Source of the DNA: Amycolatopsis nalaikhensis
Lineage (GTDB): Bacteria > Actinomycetota > Actinomycetes > Mycobacteriales > Pseudonocardiaceae
Direction of reading: 5' to 3'
Length of the DNA stretch: 64,000 bases
Assembly: GCF_030264295.1 (NCBI RefSeq)
Contig: NZ_CP127173.1
Span: 317,501 to 381,500, forward strand
The notes beneath the pieces are model-generated. The model searched no databases. It was not told the DNA's origin and saw only the letters and a program-made list of their open reading frames with translations. A program made the position numbers and the translations under genes. Below, piece by piece: positions 23,783 through 31,352 of the stretch. Position 1 is the stretch's first letter. Every line of letters begins with the position of its first letter.

Positions 23783-24080
23783 CAGTAAGTGCACACGAGA
23801 ATGTGAGTGAGAATAGAGACAGCGCGTCAGGTACACGCTGCCTATTGCATGGTCACATCAGCATGGCACATGTGCAGAATAGCAATTCGCATTTCTGCTT
23901 TTCGCTTCGCTTTTGCAGTTTTGCAGCGTGCAGGACACGCAGGAATTGCACGTCACCTCGGAGAAACACCCAGGGGGGATTACCCCACGGGGGTGCCTCC
24001 TACTCGGCCCGTATAGCGGGAGCCTCATTTTGTACGGTTTTGAATTAGATTTCGCCACAGGATCGGAACTGGATTTTGCA
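23783..24080. other. Non-coding stretch with potential RNA structure
   Basis: About 300 bp before the second zinc mini-protein. Overlapping short frames exist in all directions, but none has a supported start or coding bias. A G/C-block hairpin region lies around 23968-24000 (CCCAGGGGGG ... CCCCACGGGGGTGCC), and the flanking sequence is unusually AT-rich (TTTTGCAGTTTTGCAG). Probably a leader or promoter region. Confidence 0.4.
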
Positions 24081-24245
24081 ATGTCGGGCACAAGTCATTG
24101 GGCACACGAAACGTCCTGCGTGAATGGGCATGAATTCACGGAAGATAACACGCTCCGCGACTCTCGTTATTATCGCCATTGCCGCACGTGCAAGCGTGAG
24201 CGGATGCGCGCATATCGCGCTAAGCCCAAGAATGGAGATAAGTAA
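24081..24245 (+). CDS. Small zinc-binding protein of the element (second copy type)
   Basis: 54 residues: HETSCVNGHEFTEDNTLRD, then HCRTCKRERMRAYRAK. The CxxGH ... CxxC spacing and the basic tail are those of short actinophage zinc-finger/HNH-like proteins, and relate it to the protein at 18799-19002. No ideal ribosome site precedes ATG 24081. TAATG overlap with the next gene supports both being real. Likely nucleic-acid binding. Confidence 0.65.
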   Translation: MSGTSHWAHETSCVNGHEFTEDNTLRDSRYYRHCRTCKRERMRAYRAKPKNGDK

Positions 24246-24526
24246 TGGCGGCGTGCGAACTGAAGACCGATAAGTGCACCTCAGCGGCCGTCCGGGTTGT
24301 ACAGGTTCGAGGTCGAGCATTGAACGCTTGCCCTCCGTGTTCTCGCATCGCTTGGCTTTCCGAATATCGCTCTCAGTGGGACAAGGGCGTTGCGTTCGAT
24401 CGTGGAGCGCCCGTAGACGGCTGGCAATGGGCGTTGGACACCGTTCCTCCACCTTGGATTCGCGATGATTTGGACCCGCGAACCGAAGAGGAAAAGGCGC
24501 GATCACGCAAGCGTCGTGGCTTGTGA
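24245..24526 (+). CDS. Hypothetical 93-residue protein of the element
   Basis: The ATG overlaps the TAA of the previous gene. The N-terminal half has Cys residues in CELKTDKC and ALNACPPCSRIA, a possible zinc site; the second half is Trp/Pro-rich (GWQWALDTVPPPWI) with a charged tail EEEKARSRKRRGL. No family recognised. Coupled with the zinc mini-protein before it, so probably a partner in the same process. Confidence 0.6.
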   Translation: MAACELKTDKCTSAAVRVVQVRGRALNACPPCSRIAWLSEYRSQWDKGVAFDRGAPVDGWQWALDTVPPPWIRDDLDPRTEEEKARSRKRRGL

Positions 24527-24647
24527 CAAGCATTCGGGCACCAGTACCCCTTTCGCCTACGAACTCGAACTACGAACTTCCTACGAAAATATATGAGACC
24601 TCGAAAAGGTCATTTCACGAAGCACACGACACAACAAAGGACACATA

Positions 24648-25529
24648 ATGGCTATCGACCTTTCCAATCTTACAGGCCAGAGCATTAGCAACAACATCCG
24701 CACCATCATTTCACAGGCTCAGGCGCTGGGATTCAAGCTCCCCGCTACCGTGCAGGCTAAGCTAAACCGCGACAAGTACCTGAATGATTTGGTGGAGGAG
24801 ATCACGCAGGCTGAGATTGAGGCTGCGACACCGGAAGATGTTCCGGCCCTTGTCGAGCGTATCGCGCGCAACTCTGCGTTCCAGAACCCAACCGCACAGG
24901 ATGCGCTAGGAAAGCTACGCAGGAACTTCGATCAGGATCTACAGAACACGCTACGCGGCTCCGCTGAGGAGTTGTACGACGCCGTAGCCAAGAAGGTGAA
25001 CAAGGAGTTCAGCGTCATCTCTACGGATGCGTGCGCGGTTCCTTATGCGTTCGCTGCGAACCCCGCTCTGTGGGAGCGTCAGGGTCGTGAAACGATCGAC
25101 GCGTACAAGCGCCTGCGTATCTCCCTTCCGGCCGTCGCACCTCTTGTGAACCTGTTGAATCTGATCGCTATCACCTTCTTCCCTGCACTCCCTGCGGATA
25201 AGTGGGAGTTGGCCGCGATCGCCAATCTTCAGCCGTTCTACAACTTCACGGGACAGACGTCTCCGAAGTTGGCTCAGTTGAAGTTGCCCGCTAATGCGCC
25301 TCTTGTGTCGCTTGAAATGGTGACGTATCTAGCGGAGCGAGACATCTTCCTCGGCGCTCAGTCGCTACAGGAGAGGCACGCTACGGAGTCGGCGTTGATC
25401 GCACAGGCTTCGGGTTGGGTTCAGTTGAGCGGAGGTAAGTGGGTTACGTCCGAAGAGGCCGCAGGTTACCCGCAGAGCACCCAGGGGCTTGCAATTGCTC
25501 ACTTCAACGAGAACGCCGTTCAGTTGTAA
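24648..25529 (+). CDS. Orphan 293-residue protein of the element, function unknown
   Basis: No family is recognised. The first half is helical and charged (SISNNIRTIISQAQALGFKL, then EEITQAEIEAATPEDVPALV and DQDLQNTLRGSAEELYDAV). The middle is more hydrophobic (RISLPAVAPLVNLLNLIAIT, FFPALPADKW), and the end is mixed (SGWVQLSGGKWVTSEEAAGY). It has no signal peptide or nucleotide-binding motif. AAAGGAC precedes the ATG. It is a single-gene unit with its own 121-bp leader and a strong terminator behind it, which suggests independent and possibly high expression. A virion-related or host-interaction role is conceivable; nothing in the sequence proves it. Confidence 0.75.
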   Translation: MAIDLSNLTGQSISNNIRTIISQAQALGFKLPATVQAKLNRDKYLNDLVEEITQAEIEAATPEDVPALVERIARNSAFQNPTAQDALGKLRRNFDQDLQNTLRGSAEELYDAVAKKVNKEFSVISTDACAVPYAFAANPALWERQGRETIDAYKRLRISLPAVAPLVNLLNLIAITFFPALPADKWELAAIANLQPFYNFTGQTSPKLAQLKLPANAPLVSLEMVTYLAERDIFLGAQSLQERHATESALIAQASGWVQLSGGKWVTSEEAAGYPQSTQGLAIAHFNENAVQL

Positions 25530-25693
25530 TGATGGCGTTGAAGCTTTCGCCCTGCGTCCGCACCTCCGCGAAAGGGCTTGAGCGCTCACCCGCCGTTGGC
25601 GGGTCCTCTTCCATCCATCCTGCCCGCCAACGTTTACGTTCTCGTTCCTGTTGCCCTCTCCCTTCCGGCAGGAACGGGACCACCTACCAAATA

Positions 25694-25736
25694 GCAAAGA
25701 GCCCGTCCTATCTGCTCCATAGGACGGGCTCTTTGC
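25694..25736. terminator. Strong terminator after the orphan gene
   Basis: An 18-bp perfect stem (25694-25711 with 25719-25736), 7-nt loop, followed by ATTTCC. It lies between the orphan gene (plus) and the small minus-strand pair, so it can serve both directions. The 160 bp before it (25530-25693) hold no gene. Confidence 0.85.
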
Positions 25737-25774
25737 ATTTCCATCAATCTTCGGCCGGCGTGGGGCTAGTGGAA

Positions 25775-26089
25775 TTACGGGATAGCACCGGACATACGGA
25801 ACGTTCCTTGATCTCCCATCCGTTGAAAGCCGTTCTCGATTTGGCGTTGTTCGGGAACGTCGTCACCTTCGCTCGGCGTGTTCTGTAGACACGGAAAGCA
25901 GGGCATCCCAGCAATTCCCATGAGAACGTCACACTGTTCGAGAACGAGGGTTTCGCCGCACAGCGTTTCCACGTTCCCATCCTGCATGATTTCGACGGCT
26001 TCGTTGAACGTCCGCATCAGGACCAGGTGAACGACCCGCTTGCTTTCGGGCGCGGTTCCAGGGGCAAGCCGGATACGAACAAGTGTCAT
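25775..26089 (-). CDS. Small Cys-rich protein of the element
   Basis: 104 residues from ATG 26089. After a short strand-rich start (MTLVRIRLAPGT, KRVVHLVLM) it has ETLCGETLVLEQC and GMPCFPCLQ, a C...C...CxxC zinc-ribbon layout common in small actinomycete proteins of mobile elements. The tail from about residue 70 is polar and probably disordered. Its ATG overlaps the stop of the small membrane-protein gene upstream (ATGA). Function unknown. Confidence 0.6.
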   Translation of the reverse strand: MTLVRIRLAPGTAPESKRVVHLVLMRTFNEAVEIMQDGNVETLCGETLVLEQCDVLMGIAGMPCFPCLQNTPSEGDDVPEQRQIENGFQRMGDQGTFRMSGAIP

Positions 26090-26208
26090 CGGCCCTGCCT
26101 CTTTTCCTTGCGTGACCGAATTGCGCCGACGATGAGGACCGCAGTGGGGAGAGCAAACATGCCGAACAACACGATCACGATGCTCACTTCGTGGGGAAGT
26201 TTGATCAT
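26086..26208 (-). CDS. 40-residue single-pass membrane protein
   Basis: MIKLPHEVSIVIVLFGMFAL then PTAVLIVGAIRSRKEKRQGR: one membrane helix with a strongly basic cytoplasmic tail. ATG at 26208; the longer frame upstream has no coding character. Coupled to the Cys-rich gene by ATGA. Divergent from the TPR regulator, with a palindrome between them. Such mini-proteins may be exclusion factors or toxins, but this is not shown. Confidence 0.6.
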   Translation of the reverse strand: MIKLPHEVSIVIVLFGMFALPTAVLIVGAIRSRKEKRQGR

Positions 26209-26220
26209 GACATCAAGCGT

Positions 26221-26235
26221 CGTCACGTAGTGACG
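26221..26235. promoter_or_regulatory. Operator-like palindrome shared between divergent genes
   Basis: CGTCACGTAGTGACG is a perfect 6-3-6 palindrome, extending outwards to AGCGTC and GACGCT. It lies in the 77-bp gap between the membrane mini-protein and the TPR regulator. It contains GTGACGCT, the core of the origin iterons at 21635-21759, hinting that one protein may recognise both places. Confidence 0.5.
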
Positions 26236-26285
26236 CTGTGTGCAGGGAAGACGTGGGGGAAGTTCAGGGAAGGTAGGATGAGGGT

Positions 26286-27320
26286 GTGCCGAGCAGCGGA
26301 AACGATCGCCTGCGCCTTGCCCGTGAGGCCATGCCGTCGCGCCTGCACCCGGGCACTCAGATGGGCCGTGACGAACTCGCCGCACTTGTCCGTGAGTGGG
26401 TGACTGCGAACGATCCTCAGGGCCGTCTCTCAGCGTTCGACAGCAATCACCTTGGAAAATTGGAACGTGGCATCGTCCGCCGTCCCTCCCCCATCATCCG
26501 CGCGGCCCTGTGCGCGATCCTCGACGCCTCAGAGCGTGACTTAGGGTTCGTGGCCGACAGGGACGCTGAGCGCGTCTCTCAGGCGCTCTCAGGGCGCGTC
26601 CACACCGACCGCAAGGCGCTTACTGCCATCGGTGATGTGCTGGCCAGTGTGAGGCGCTTGGAAGATGCCACGAGTGCGGCCGACGTGATCTCGACTGTGC
26701 AGGCTCAGCGTTCGATGGTCTCGCGTCTCGCCGAGAACTCACGCGGAGATGTGCGCAACGAAGCCGTAGGGCTTCTCTCGGAGCTTGAGCAGTACCTAGG
26801 TTGGTTGAGCATCCCGCTTGAGCGCTGGGACGACTCGCGCAAGCACCTTGACCGCGCCTCTGTGCTTGCCCTTGAAGCTGACGACCCCGAACGCCTCGCA
26901 ATGGCGCTGTCATTCAACGCGTATCGCAACCTGCGCCGTAACAACCTGCGTAGCGCGGAAGCGTTGAACGCTGCGGCCGGGCGCGATGACCGCGTGAACA
27001 TCGGACTTCGCACATATACGGAGTTTCAGCGTGCGGAAGTGTTGGCACGTGACGGCTTGAAGAGCGAAGCTGTGCGGGCGCTCAACGACGCCGACAAGCT
27101 TGTGAACCAACTCCCCGATGACAGCGACGAACTTCCCGCGTCCGCCTATTGGTACGTCCCTTCGTTCTTCCACGGTCAACGGGCGTTCGTCCTACACGCT
27201 CTCGGCGACGACAAGGAAGCTGCCCGGACGGCGCGTGAAGCTATCGCAGCCATGCCTGCCTCTTGGCGTGAGAGTGAGTGGGCGTCGCGCAGGCTCGAAC
27301 TCACGAAGCTGGACGCTTAG
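26286..27320 (+). CDS. XRE-type HTH regulator with TPR-like C-terminal domain
   Basis: 344 residues from GTG 26286. The N-terminal part (about 6-90) has the layout of actinomycete XRE proteins (RLRLAREAMPSRLHPGTQMG, RDELAALV, NHLGKLERGIVRRPS). The rest is a helical-repeat (TPR-like) domain typical of Streptomyces-type peptide-sensing or element-maintenance regulators. Probably the master repressor or activator of the element, reading the palindrome at 26221. Its stop (27318-27320) touches the end of the hybrid oxidoreductase gene on the other strand, so regulator and gene-restoring tail are packed end to end at the right border. Confidence 0.72.
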   Translation: MPSSGNDRLRLAREAMPSRLHPGTQMGRDELAALVREWVTANDPQGRLSAFDSNHLGKLERGIVRRPSPIIRAALCAILDASERDLGFVADRDAERVSQALSGRVHTDRKALTAIGDVLASVRRLEDATSAADVISTVQAQRSMVSRLAENSRGDVRNEAVGLLSELEQYLGWLSIPLERWDDSRKHLDRASVLALEADDPERLAMALSFNAYRNLRRNNLRSAEALNAAAGRDDRVNIGLRTYTEFQRAEVLARDGLKSEAVRALNDADKLVNQLPDDSDELPASAYWYVPSFFHGQRAFVLHALGDDKEAARTAREAIAAMPASWRESEWASRRLELTKLDA

Positions 27321-28564
27321 CCAATGTCGGCAAGGTTGCCTGTCTTGAGTTGGTCGTCAGTGACCTTGAGACGTTCGTCAACGAGACGTGCGAGTGCATC
27401 CCCATCGTCCCACTGATTGACGTTCATGGCCGCACTGACTTCGTTCTCGGGCGTCACCCAAAACGCCGTGAAGTCGTAAGCCTTAAGGTCACCACGCACC
27501 ACCAGGCGGTCACGGTCCAGGTCGGCGAGTCCACGGTACTCACACCCGATGTGCGGCCCCTCCGTGTTCTCGTCATACTGGTCGGTGAAGAAGTACGGCG
27601 ACGCCAGGAAGGGTTCGTTCTCCCCCAGCAGGTTCTGCGCCACGTGCGCGCCCTGGTCCTTCGCGTTCGCCCAGTGCTCCACGCGGATGCGACGCCCGTA
27701 GCGCGGGTGGAAGTGGGCCGCGATGTCGCCCACCGCGTACACGTCCGGGGCCGCCGTGCGCAGGCCCGCGTCCACGCACACCCCGCCGTCGTCGGCCAGC
27801 TCCAGGCCCGCCGCGTGCGCCAGCTCCACCCGGGGTGCCGCGCCCACCGCGATCAGCACCACGTCCGCCGTCAGCTCTTCGCCGCCGCTCAAGCGGACCC
27901 CGCGGACGCCGTCCGGGCCGCCGGTGATCTCCGCGACCTGCTCGCCCAGGCGGTAGTGCACGCCGTTCGACGTGTGCAGGTCGCGGAACACGCCGCCGAC
28001 CGTCTCGCCGACCACGTTCGCCAGCGGGACCGGCACCGGGTCCACCACCGTCACGTCCGCGTTGTGCGTGCGGGCCGCGGCGGCCGCCTCGGAGCCGATC
28101 CAGCCCGCGCCGACGATCACCACGCGCTCGGCTTCGGCGAACGCCGACCGCAGCTTGAGCGAGTCGTCGAGGCTGCGCAGCGTGTACAGGCCCGGCAGGT
28201 CGCCGCCCGGCACCGGGAGCGTCCGCGGCCGGGAGCCGGTCGCCAGCACCAGGCGGTCGTAGCGGTGCTCGCCGCCCGCGTCGTCCAGCACCAGGCGCGC
28301 ACCGAGCTCCACCCGGGTCGCCGTGACGCCGGGGGTGAACCGGATGTCGTGCTCGGCGTAGTACTTCTCCTCGTGCACCCAGTCGGGCTCGTCGGTGTTG
28401 CCGAGAAGCACGCCCTTCGACAACGGCGGCAGCTCGTACGGACGGTGCGGATCGGCGCCCATCAGCAGGACTTCCCCGGTGTAACCGCGCTCGCGCAACG
28501 CGGCCGCGGCGGACGCCCCGCCGAGGCCGGCACCGACGATGACGATCTTCCGCGGCTCCGACAT
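27317..28564 (-). CDS. FAD-dependent ferredoxin-reductase-type oxidoreductase, hybrid of host 5' part and element 3' part
   Basis: 415 residues. Host part: FAD motif IVIVGAGLGGASAAAALRER (about 7-26), ATGSRPR, NAD(P)H motif VVIVGAGWIGSEAAA (about 150), and VYAVGDIAAH (about 275). From about residue 328, at DQYD, the sequence becomes element DNA: DQYDENTEGPHIGCEYRG, then the reductase C-terminal domain with MNVNQWDDGDALARLVDERL. Compared with the stranded native tail it has a short insertion (ENTEGPHI for L) and lower-GC codons, yet all core positions agree, so the enzyme should still fold. It would pass electrons from NAD(P)H to a ferredoxin, e.g. for a P450. GGGAGG precedes the ATG. Confidence 0.9.
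   Translation of the reverse strand: MSEPRKIVIVGAGLGGASAAAALRERGYTGEVLLMGADPHRPYELPPLSKGVLLGNTDEPDWVHEEKYYAEHDIRFTPGVTATRVELGARLVLDDAGGEHRYDRLVLATGSRPRTLPVPGGDLPGLYTLRSLDDSLKLRSAFAEAERVVIVGAGWIGSEAAAAARTHNADVTVVDPVPVPLANVVGETVGGVFRDLHTSNGVHYRLGEQVAEITGGPDGVRGVRLSGGEELTADVVLIAVGAAPRVELAHAAGLELADDGGVCVDAGLRTAAPDVYAVGDIAAHFHPRYGRRIRVEHWANAKDQGAHVAQNLLGENEPFLASPYFFTDQYDENTEGPHIGCEYRGLADLDRDRLVVRGDLKAYDFTAFWVTPENEVSAAMNVNQWDDGDALARLVDERLKVTDDQLKTGNLADIG
27576..27583. other. Attachment core, right (attR)
   Basis: TACTGGTC, identical to 15600-15607, within the codons for DQY of the hybrid gene. To the right GC content and codon use return to host level (GGTGAAGAAGTACGGCGACG); to the left is the element-borne gene tail. 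Confidence 0.75.
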
Positions 28565-28768
28565 CAGTGACCTCCCACGTCGACTCTGGCGCGGACGCTA
28601 CTCCCGAACCGGCCGGGACACGACCGGGGGATACGCGGGAAATCCGCGAAGCGCAAGAGAAAACCCGCGAGTAGGCAGATCGGGTGAACCGGCGTCATAG
28701 CCGGTCCGCGGCCTCCGTCCCACCCCCGCACGAAGACGACCACGACGAGGAAAACGGAGGCGGCGACC

Positions 28769-28972
28769 ATGAGTCGGGGCGAATGGTCGGTCGGCTGCCG
28801 GGATCTGGCCGGCAGGCGAAGGGACGTGACGGTGTTCGTCAGCAACGACAAGGTGGTGCTGGTCGCGCCGCCGGGCGAGGCGGCCGTCCTGGGCCCGCTC
28901 GACGTCGGACGGCTGCGCGCCGCCCTGCGCGACGCCGTCGTCGCGACGGCCGAAGAGACCGCCGAAACCTGA
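28769..28972 (+). CDS. Small conserved actinobacterial protein
   Basis: 67 residues, GGAGG upstream of the ATG. The body (VFVSNDKVVLVAPPGEAAVL, GPLDVGRLRAALRDAV) has the beta-rich start and LxVGRLRxALRDA end that I know from short uncharacterised actinobacterial proteins near signalling or stress genes. No function can be given. It stands 61 bp before the two-domain SDR gene. The 204 bp before it (28565-28768) hold only the promoter region shared with the oxidoreductase. Confidence 0.65.
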   Translation: MSRGEWSVGCRDLAGRRRDVTVFVSNDKVVLVAPPGEAAVLGPLDVGRLRAALRDAVVATAEETAET

Positions 28973-28983
28973 CAACTACCGTT

Positions 28984-28999
28984 CCTACTTTCCAGTAGG
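28984..28999. promoter_or_regulatory. TetR-type palindrome before the two-domain SDR gene
   Basis: CCTACTTTCCAGTAGG, a perfect 6-4-6 palindrome with the spacing usual for TetR-family sites, 33 bp before the ATG of the SDR gene. The regulator is not in this window. Confidence 0.5.
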
Positions 29000-29032
29000 T
29001 TAGAGTCGGCCCGACGACGGAAGGGACCGGCC

Positions 29033-31012
29033 ATGACGACCTACTTCGTGACGGGCGCGACGGGCTTCATCGGGAAACGCCTGGTCGCGCGCCTGCTGCG
29101 GCGGCCGGAGACCACCGCCGTATACGCGCTGGTGCGGGAGACGTCCCGCGAGCGGCTGGCCACCCTCGCCCGGGACTGGGCGGGCGCGGACAAGCTGCAC
29201 GCGGTGGTCGGCGACCTCGCCGAACCCCGCCTCGGCGTCGACCCCGCCGGGCTCGGACCCCTCGACCACGTCGTCCACCTGGGCGCGATCTACGACCTCA
29301 CCGCCGGCGAGGAGGCCAACCGGCGCGCCAACGTCGAGGGCACCCGCCACCTGCTGGCCTTCGCGGCCGCGGCGGACGCGGGGCTGGTGCACCACGTGTC
29401 GTCGATCGCGGTCGCGGGCGACCACGCCGGGCGGTTCACCGAAGCCGACTTCGACCTCGGCCAGCACTTCGGTTCGCCGTACCACGCGACGAAGTTCCAG
29501 GCCGAGAAGCTCGTGCGCGAGCAGCCGTTGCCTTACCGCGTCTACCGGCCGTCCGCGGTCGTCGGCGACTCGCGCACCGGCGAGATGGACAAGGTCGACG
29601 GCCCCTACTTCTTCCTCCCCGCCATCTCGCGGCTGGCGGCGCTGCCCCGGCGCCTGCCGCTCGCCGCCCCGGACCTCGGTGCGACCAACCTGGTGCCGGT
29701 CGACTACGTCGTCGAGGCGATGGAGTACCTGATGCACCGCGACGCGCCGTCCGGGGCGACCTACCACCTCGCCGCCGCCCGGCCGCAGGCGCTCAACTCC
29801 GTCTACAACGCCTTCGCGCGCGCCGCGGGCGGGCCGACGATCCGCGCGGTGCTGCCGGACAAGCCGTCCGGCGTGGTGCGGCGCGTCGGCGGCCGGGTCG
29901 CGAAGGCCGCCGCGGCCGGGGTCGACCGCCTGCCCGGCGGCCGGGCCGCCCGAGCCGCCGTCCTGGAAGAGCTGGGGGTGCCCCTGGAGGTCTTGCCGCA
30001 CCTGACGATGGACGTCGTCTTCGACACCGCGCGCACGACGACGGCCTTGTTCGGCAGCGGCATCGAGCTGCCGGAGCTGCGCGACTACGCGGCGCCGCTC
30101 TACCGCTACTGGCGGGCCCACCTCGACCCCGACCGCGCCCGCCGGACCCACGGCCTGGCCGGGCGGACCGTGCTGGTCACCGGCGCGTCGTCCGGGATCG
30201 GCCGGGCGACGGCGCTGGCCGTGGCCCGCAAGGGCGCGAAGGTGATCCTCGTGGCCCGCCGCGCTTCGGAGCTCGAAGAGGTCCGCGACGAGATCACGGC
30301 GGCAGGCGGGCTGGCCACGGCGTTCCCGTGCGACCTCACCGACGGCGACGCCGTCGACGCGCTGGTCAAGGACGTCCTCGGCGAGCACGGCGCGGTCGAC
30401 ATGCTGGTGAACAACGCGGGCCGGTCGATCCGGCGCTCGGTCGCGCTGTCGACGCAGCGGTTCCACGACTTCGAGCGCACGATGGCGATCAACTACTTCG
30501 GCCCGGTGCGGCTGATCCTCGGGTTCCTGCCGTCGATGGCGGAGCGCCGGTTCGGCCACGTCGTCAACGTGACGACCCAGGGCCTGCAGACCGACACCCC
30601 GCGCTTCTCGGCGTACCTCGCGTCGAAGGCGGCGCTGGAGGAGTTCGGGCTGGCGGCCGGGCGCGAGACGCTGTCCGACGGGATCACGTTCACGTCGGTC
30701 CGGATGCCGCTGGTCCGGACGCCGATGATCGCCCCGACCGGCTACCGCGGCCTCCCGTCGAGCAGCCCGGAACGCGCGGCAGCGCTCGTCGTGAAGGCAT
30801 TGGAGGAGCGGCCGGAGATCCTCAGCCTGCCCGAAGGCCGCGCCGCCGAGCTGGCGACGCTCGTGACGCCGCGGCTCGCCCGCTTCGCCGCGCACCTGGC
30901 GTACCGGGCGATGCCGGAGTCGGCCCCGGAGGCGCGCGACCTGCCGCGTCGCCCCGCGCCGGCGTCGGTCGCGGCGGCGGTGACCCGCCTTTTCTGGCGC
31001 CGCCGTGCTTGA
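29033..31012 (+). CDS. Two-domain SDR reductase (fatty acyl-CoA reductase-like)
   Basis: 659 residues. The N-terminal extended SDR (about 1-360) starts YFVTGATGFIGKRLVARLL and has YHATKFQAE, like thioester- or acyl-reductases; the C-terminal classical SDR (about 375-640) has VLVTGASSGIGRA, NNAG and YLASKAALEE. This pairing is known from mycobacterial two-domain fatty acyl-CoA reductases that make alcohols for wax or storage lipids. The basic C-terminus (FWRRRA) may touch the membrane. A TetR-like site lies in the leader, suggesting lipid-linked control. Substrate inferred from architecture. Confidence 0.8.
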   Translation: MTTYFVTGATGFIGKRLVARLLRRPETTAVYALVRETSRERLATLARDWAGADKLHAVVGDLAEPRLGVDPAGLGPLDHVVHLGAIYDLTAGEEANRRANVEGTRHLLAFAAAADAGLVHHVSSIAVAGDHAGRFTEADFDLGQHFGSPYHATKFQAEKLVREQPLPYRVYRPSAVVGDSRTGEMDKVDGPYFFLPAISRLAALPRRLPLAAPDLGATNLVPVDYVVEAMEYLMHRDAPSGATYHLAAARPQALNSVYNAFARAAGGPTIRAVLPDKPSGVVRRVGGRVAKAAAAGVDRLPGGRAARAAVLEELGVPLEVLPHLTMDVVFDTARTTTALFGSGIELPELRDYAAPLYRYWRAHLDPDRARRTHGLAGRTVLVTGASSGIGRATALAVARKGAKVILVARRASELEEVRDEITAAGGLATAFPCDLTDGDAVDALVKDVLGEHGAVDMLVNNAGRSIRRSVALSTQRFHDFERTMAINYFGPVRLILGFLPSMAERRFGHVVNVTTQGLQTDTPRFSAYLASKAALEEFGLAAGRETLSDGITFTSVRMPLVRTPMIAPTGYRGLPSSSPERAAALVVKALEERPEILSLPEGRAAELATLVTPRLARFAAHLAYRAMPESAPEARDLPRRPAPASVAAAVTRLFWRRRA

Positions 31013-31014
31013 TC

Positions 31015-31039
31015 CCCGCGTTTTCCGCCGAAACGCGGG
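31015..31039 (+). terminator. Terminator after the two-domain SDR gene
   Basis: CCCGCGTTT pairs with AAACGCGGG around a 7-nt loop, two bases after the stop. Confidence 0.65.
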
Positions 31040-31173
31040 CGCGGCGCTACCCTCGCGCGAGTCCCGCTCACCGGAGCGGGCTCGGGAACTGGGGAGTTCG
31101 CAATGGGATCCAGCACTGGGGAACGCCACGCCGTAGCGGAGGAAACGGCCGCGATCGGCACAGCCAGGTAGCA

Positions 31174-31260
31174 AGCGCCCCAATGTGGCCTTGGTTGCGT
31201 CAGACGCACCCAAGGCGGCCTTCGGTGCGTCTGACGCACCGAAGGCCACATTGGGGCGCT
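31174..31260. repeat. 87-bp palindromic intergenic repeat, copy 1 (family C)
   Basis: The outer 18 bp (31174-31191) pair exactly with 31243-31260, and inside are two GCGTC(T/A)GACGC units. Its reverse complement equals the copy at 49927-50013 in 85 of 87 positions. It lies in the 340-bp gap between the SDR and membrane-protein genes; the remainder of that gap (31261-31352) must hold the promoter of the latter. Confidence 0.8.
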
Positions 31261-31352
31261 CTGGACCGGACCAGCGTGCTCGTCATGTCCGTCGCCGCCG
31301 CGGCCGCTACCATCGCTTTCCGGGTGTGATCGGGAGCGGAAGGCGGGCAGGC

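Larger units (their letters stand above)
15600..27583. mobile_element. 12-kb integrated element with serine integrase and P4-type replication module
   Basis: Bounded by an 8-bp core TACTGGTC at 15600-15607 and 27576-27583. Joining the outer flanks restores an uninterrupted oxidoreductase reading frame through SPYFFTDQYDLGCEYRG. GC content and third-position GC are plainly lower than in the flanks. Contents in order: integrase; HTH gene; mini-genes; primase-helicase; iteron array; two membrane-anchored paralogues (minus strand); HNH-like gene; zinc mini-proteins; a 293-residue orphan; two small minus-strand genes; TPR regulator. No conjugation (FtsK/TraB), terminase, portal or recognised virion gene was found. 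This composition suits a phage satellite or cryptic integrative plasmid. Confidence 0.88.

Noticed and set aside
23803..24091. Several overlapping short frames around 23.8-24.1 kb
   Set aside because: They occur on both strands, lack ribosome sites and have no coding bias or motifs; treated as non-coding.
15600..27583. Actinomycete conjugative element (AICE)
   Set aside because: No FtsK/TraB translocase or Rep of the usual AICE type is present; the replication gene is of P4/D5 type.
30742..31251. 169-codon minus-strand frame across the 87-bp repeat
   Set aside because: It is a shadow of the SDR gene extended through a palindrome; no start signal or domain.
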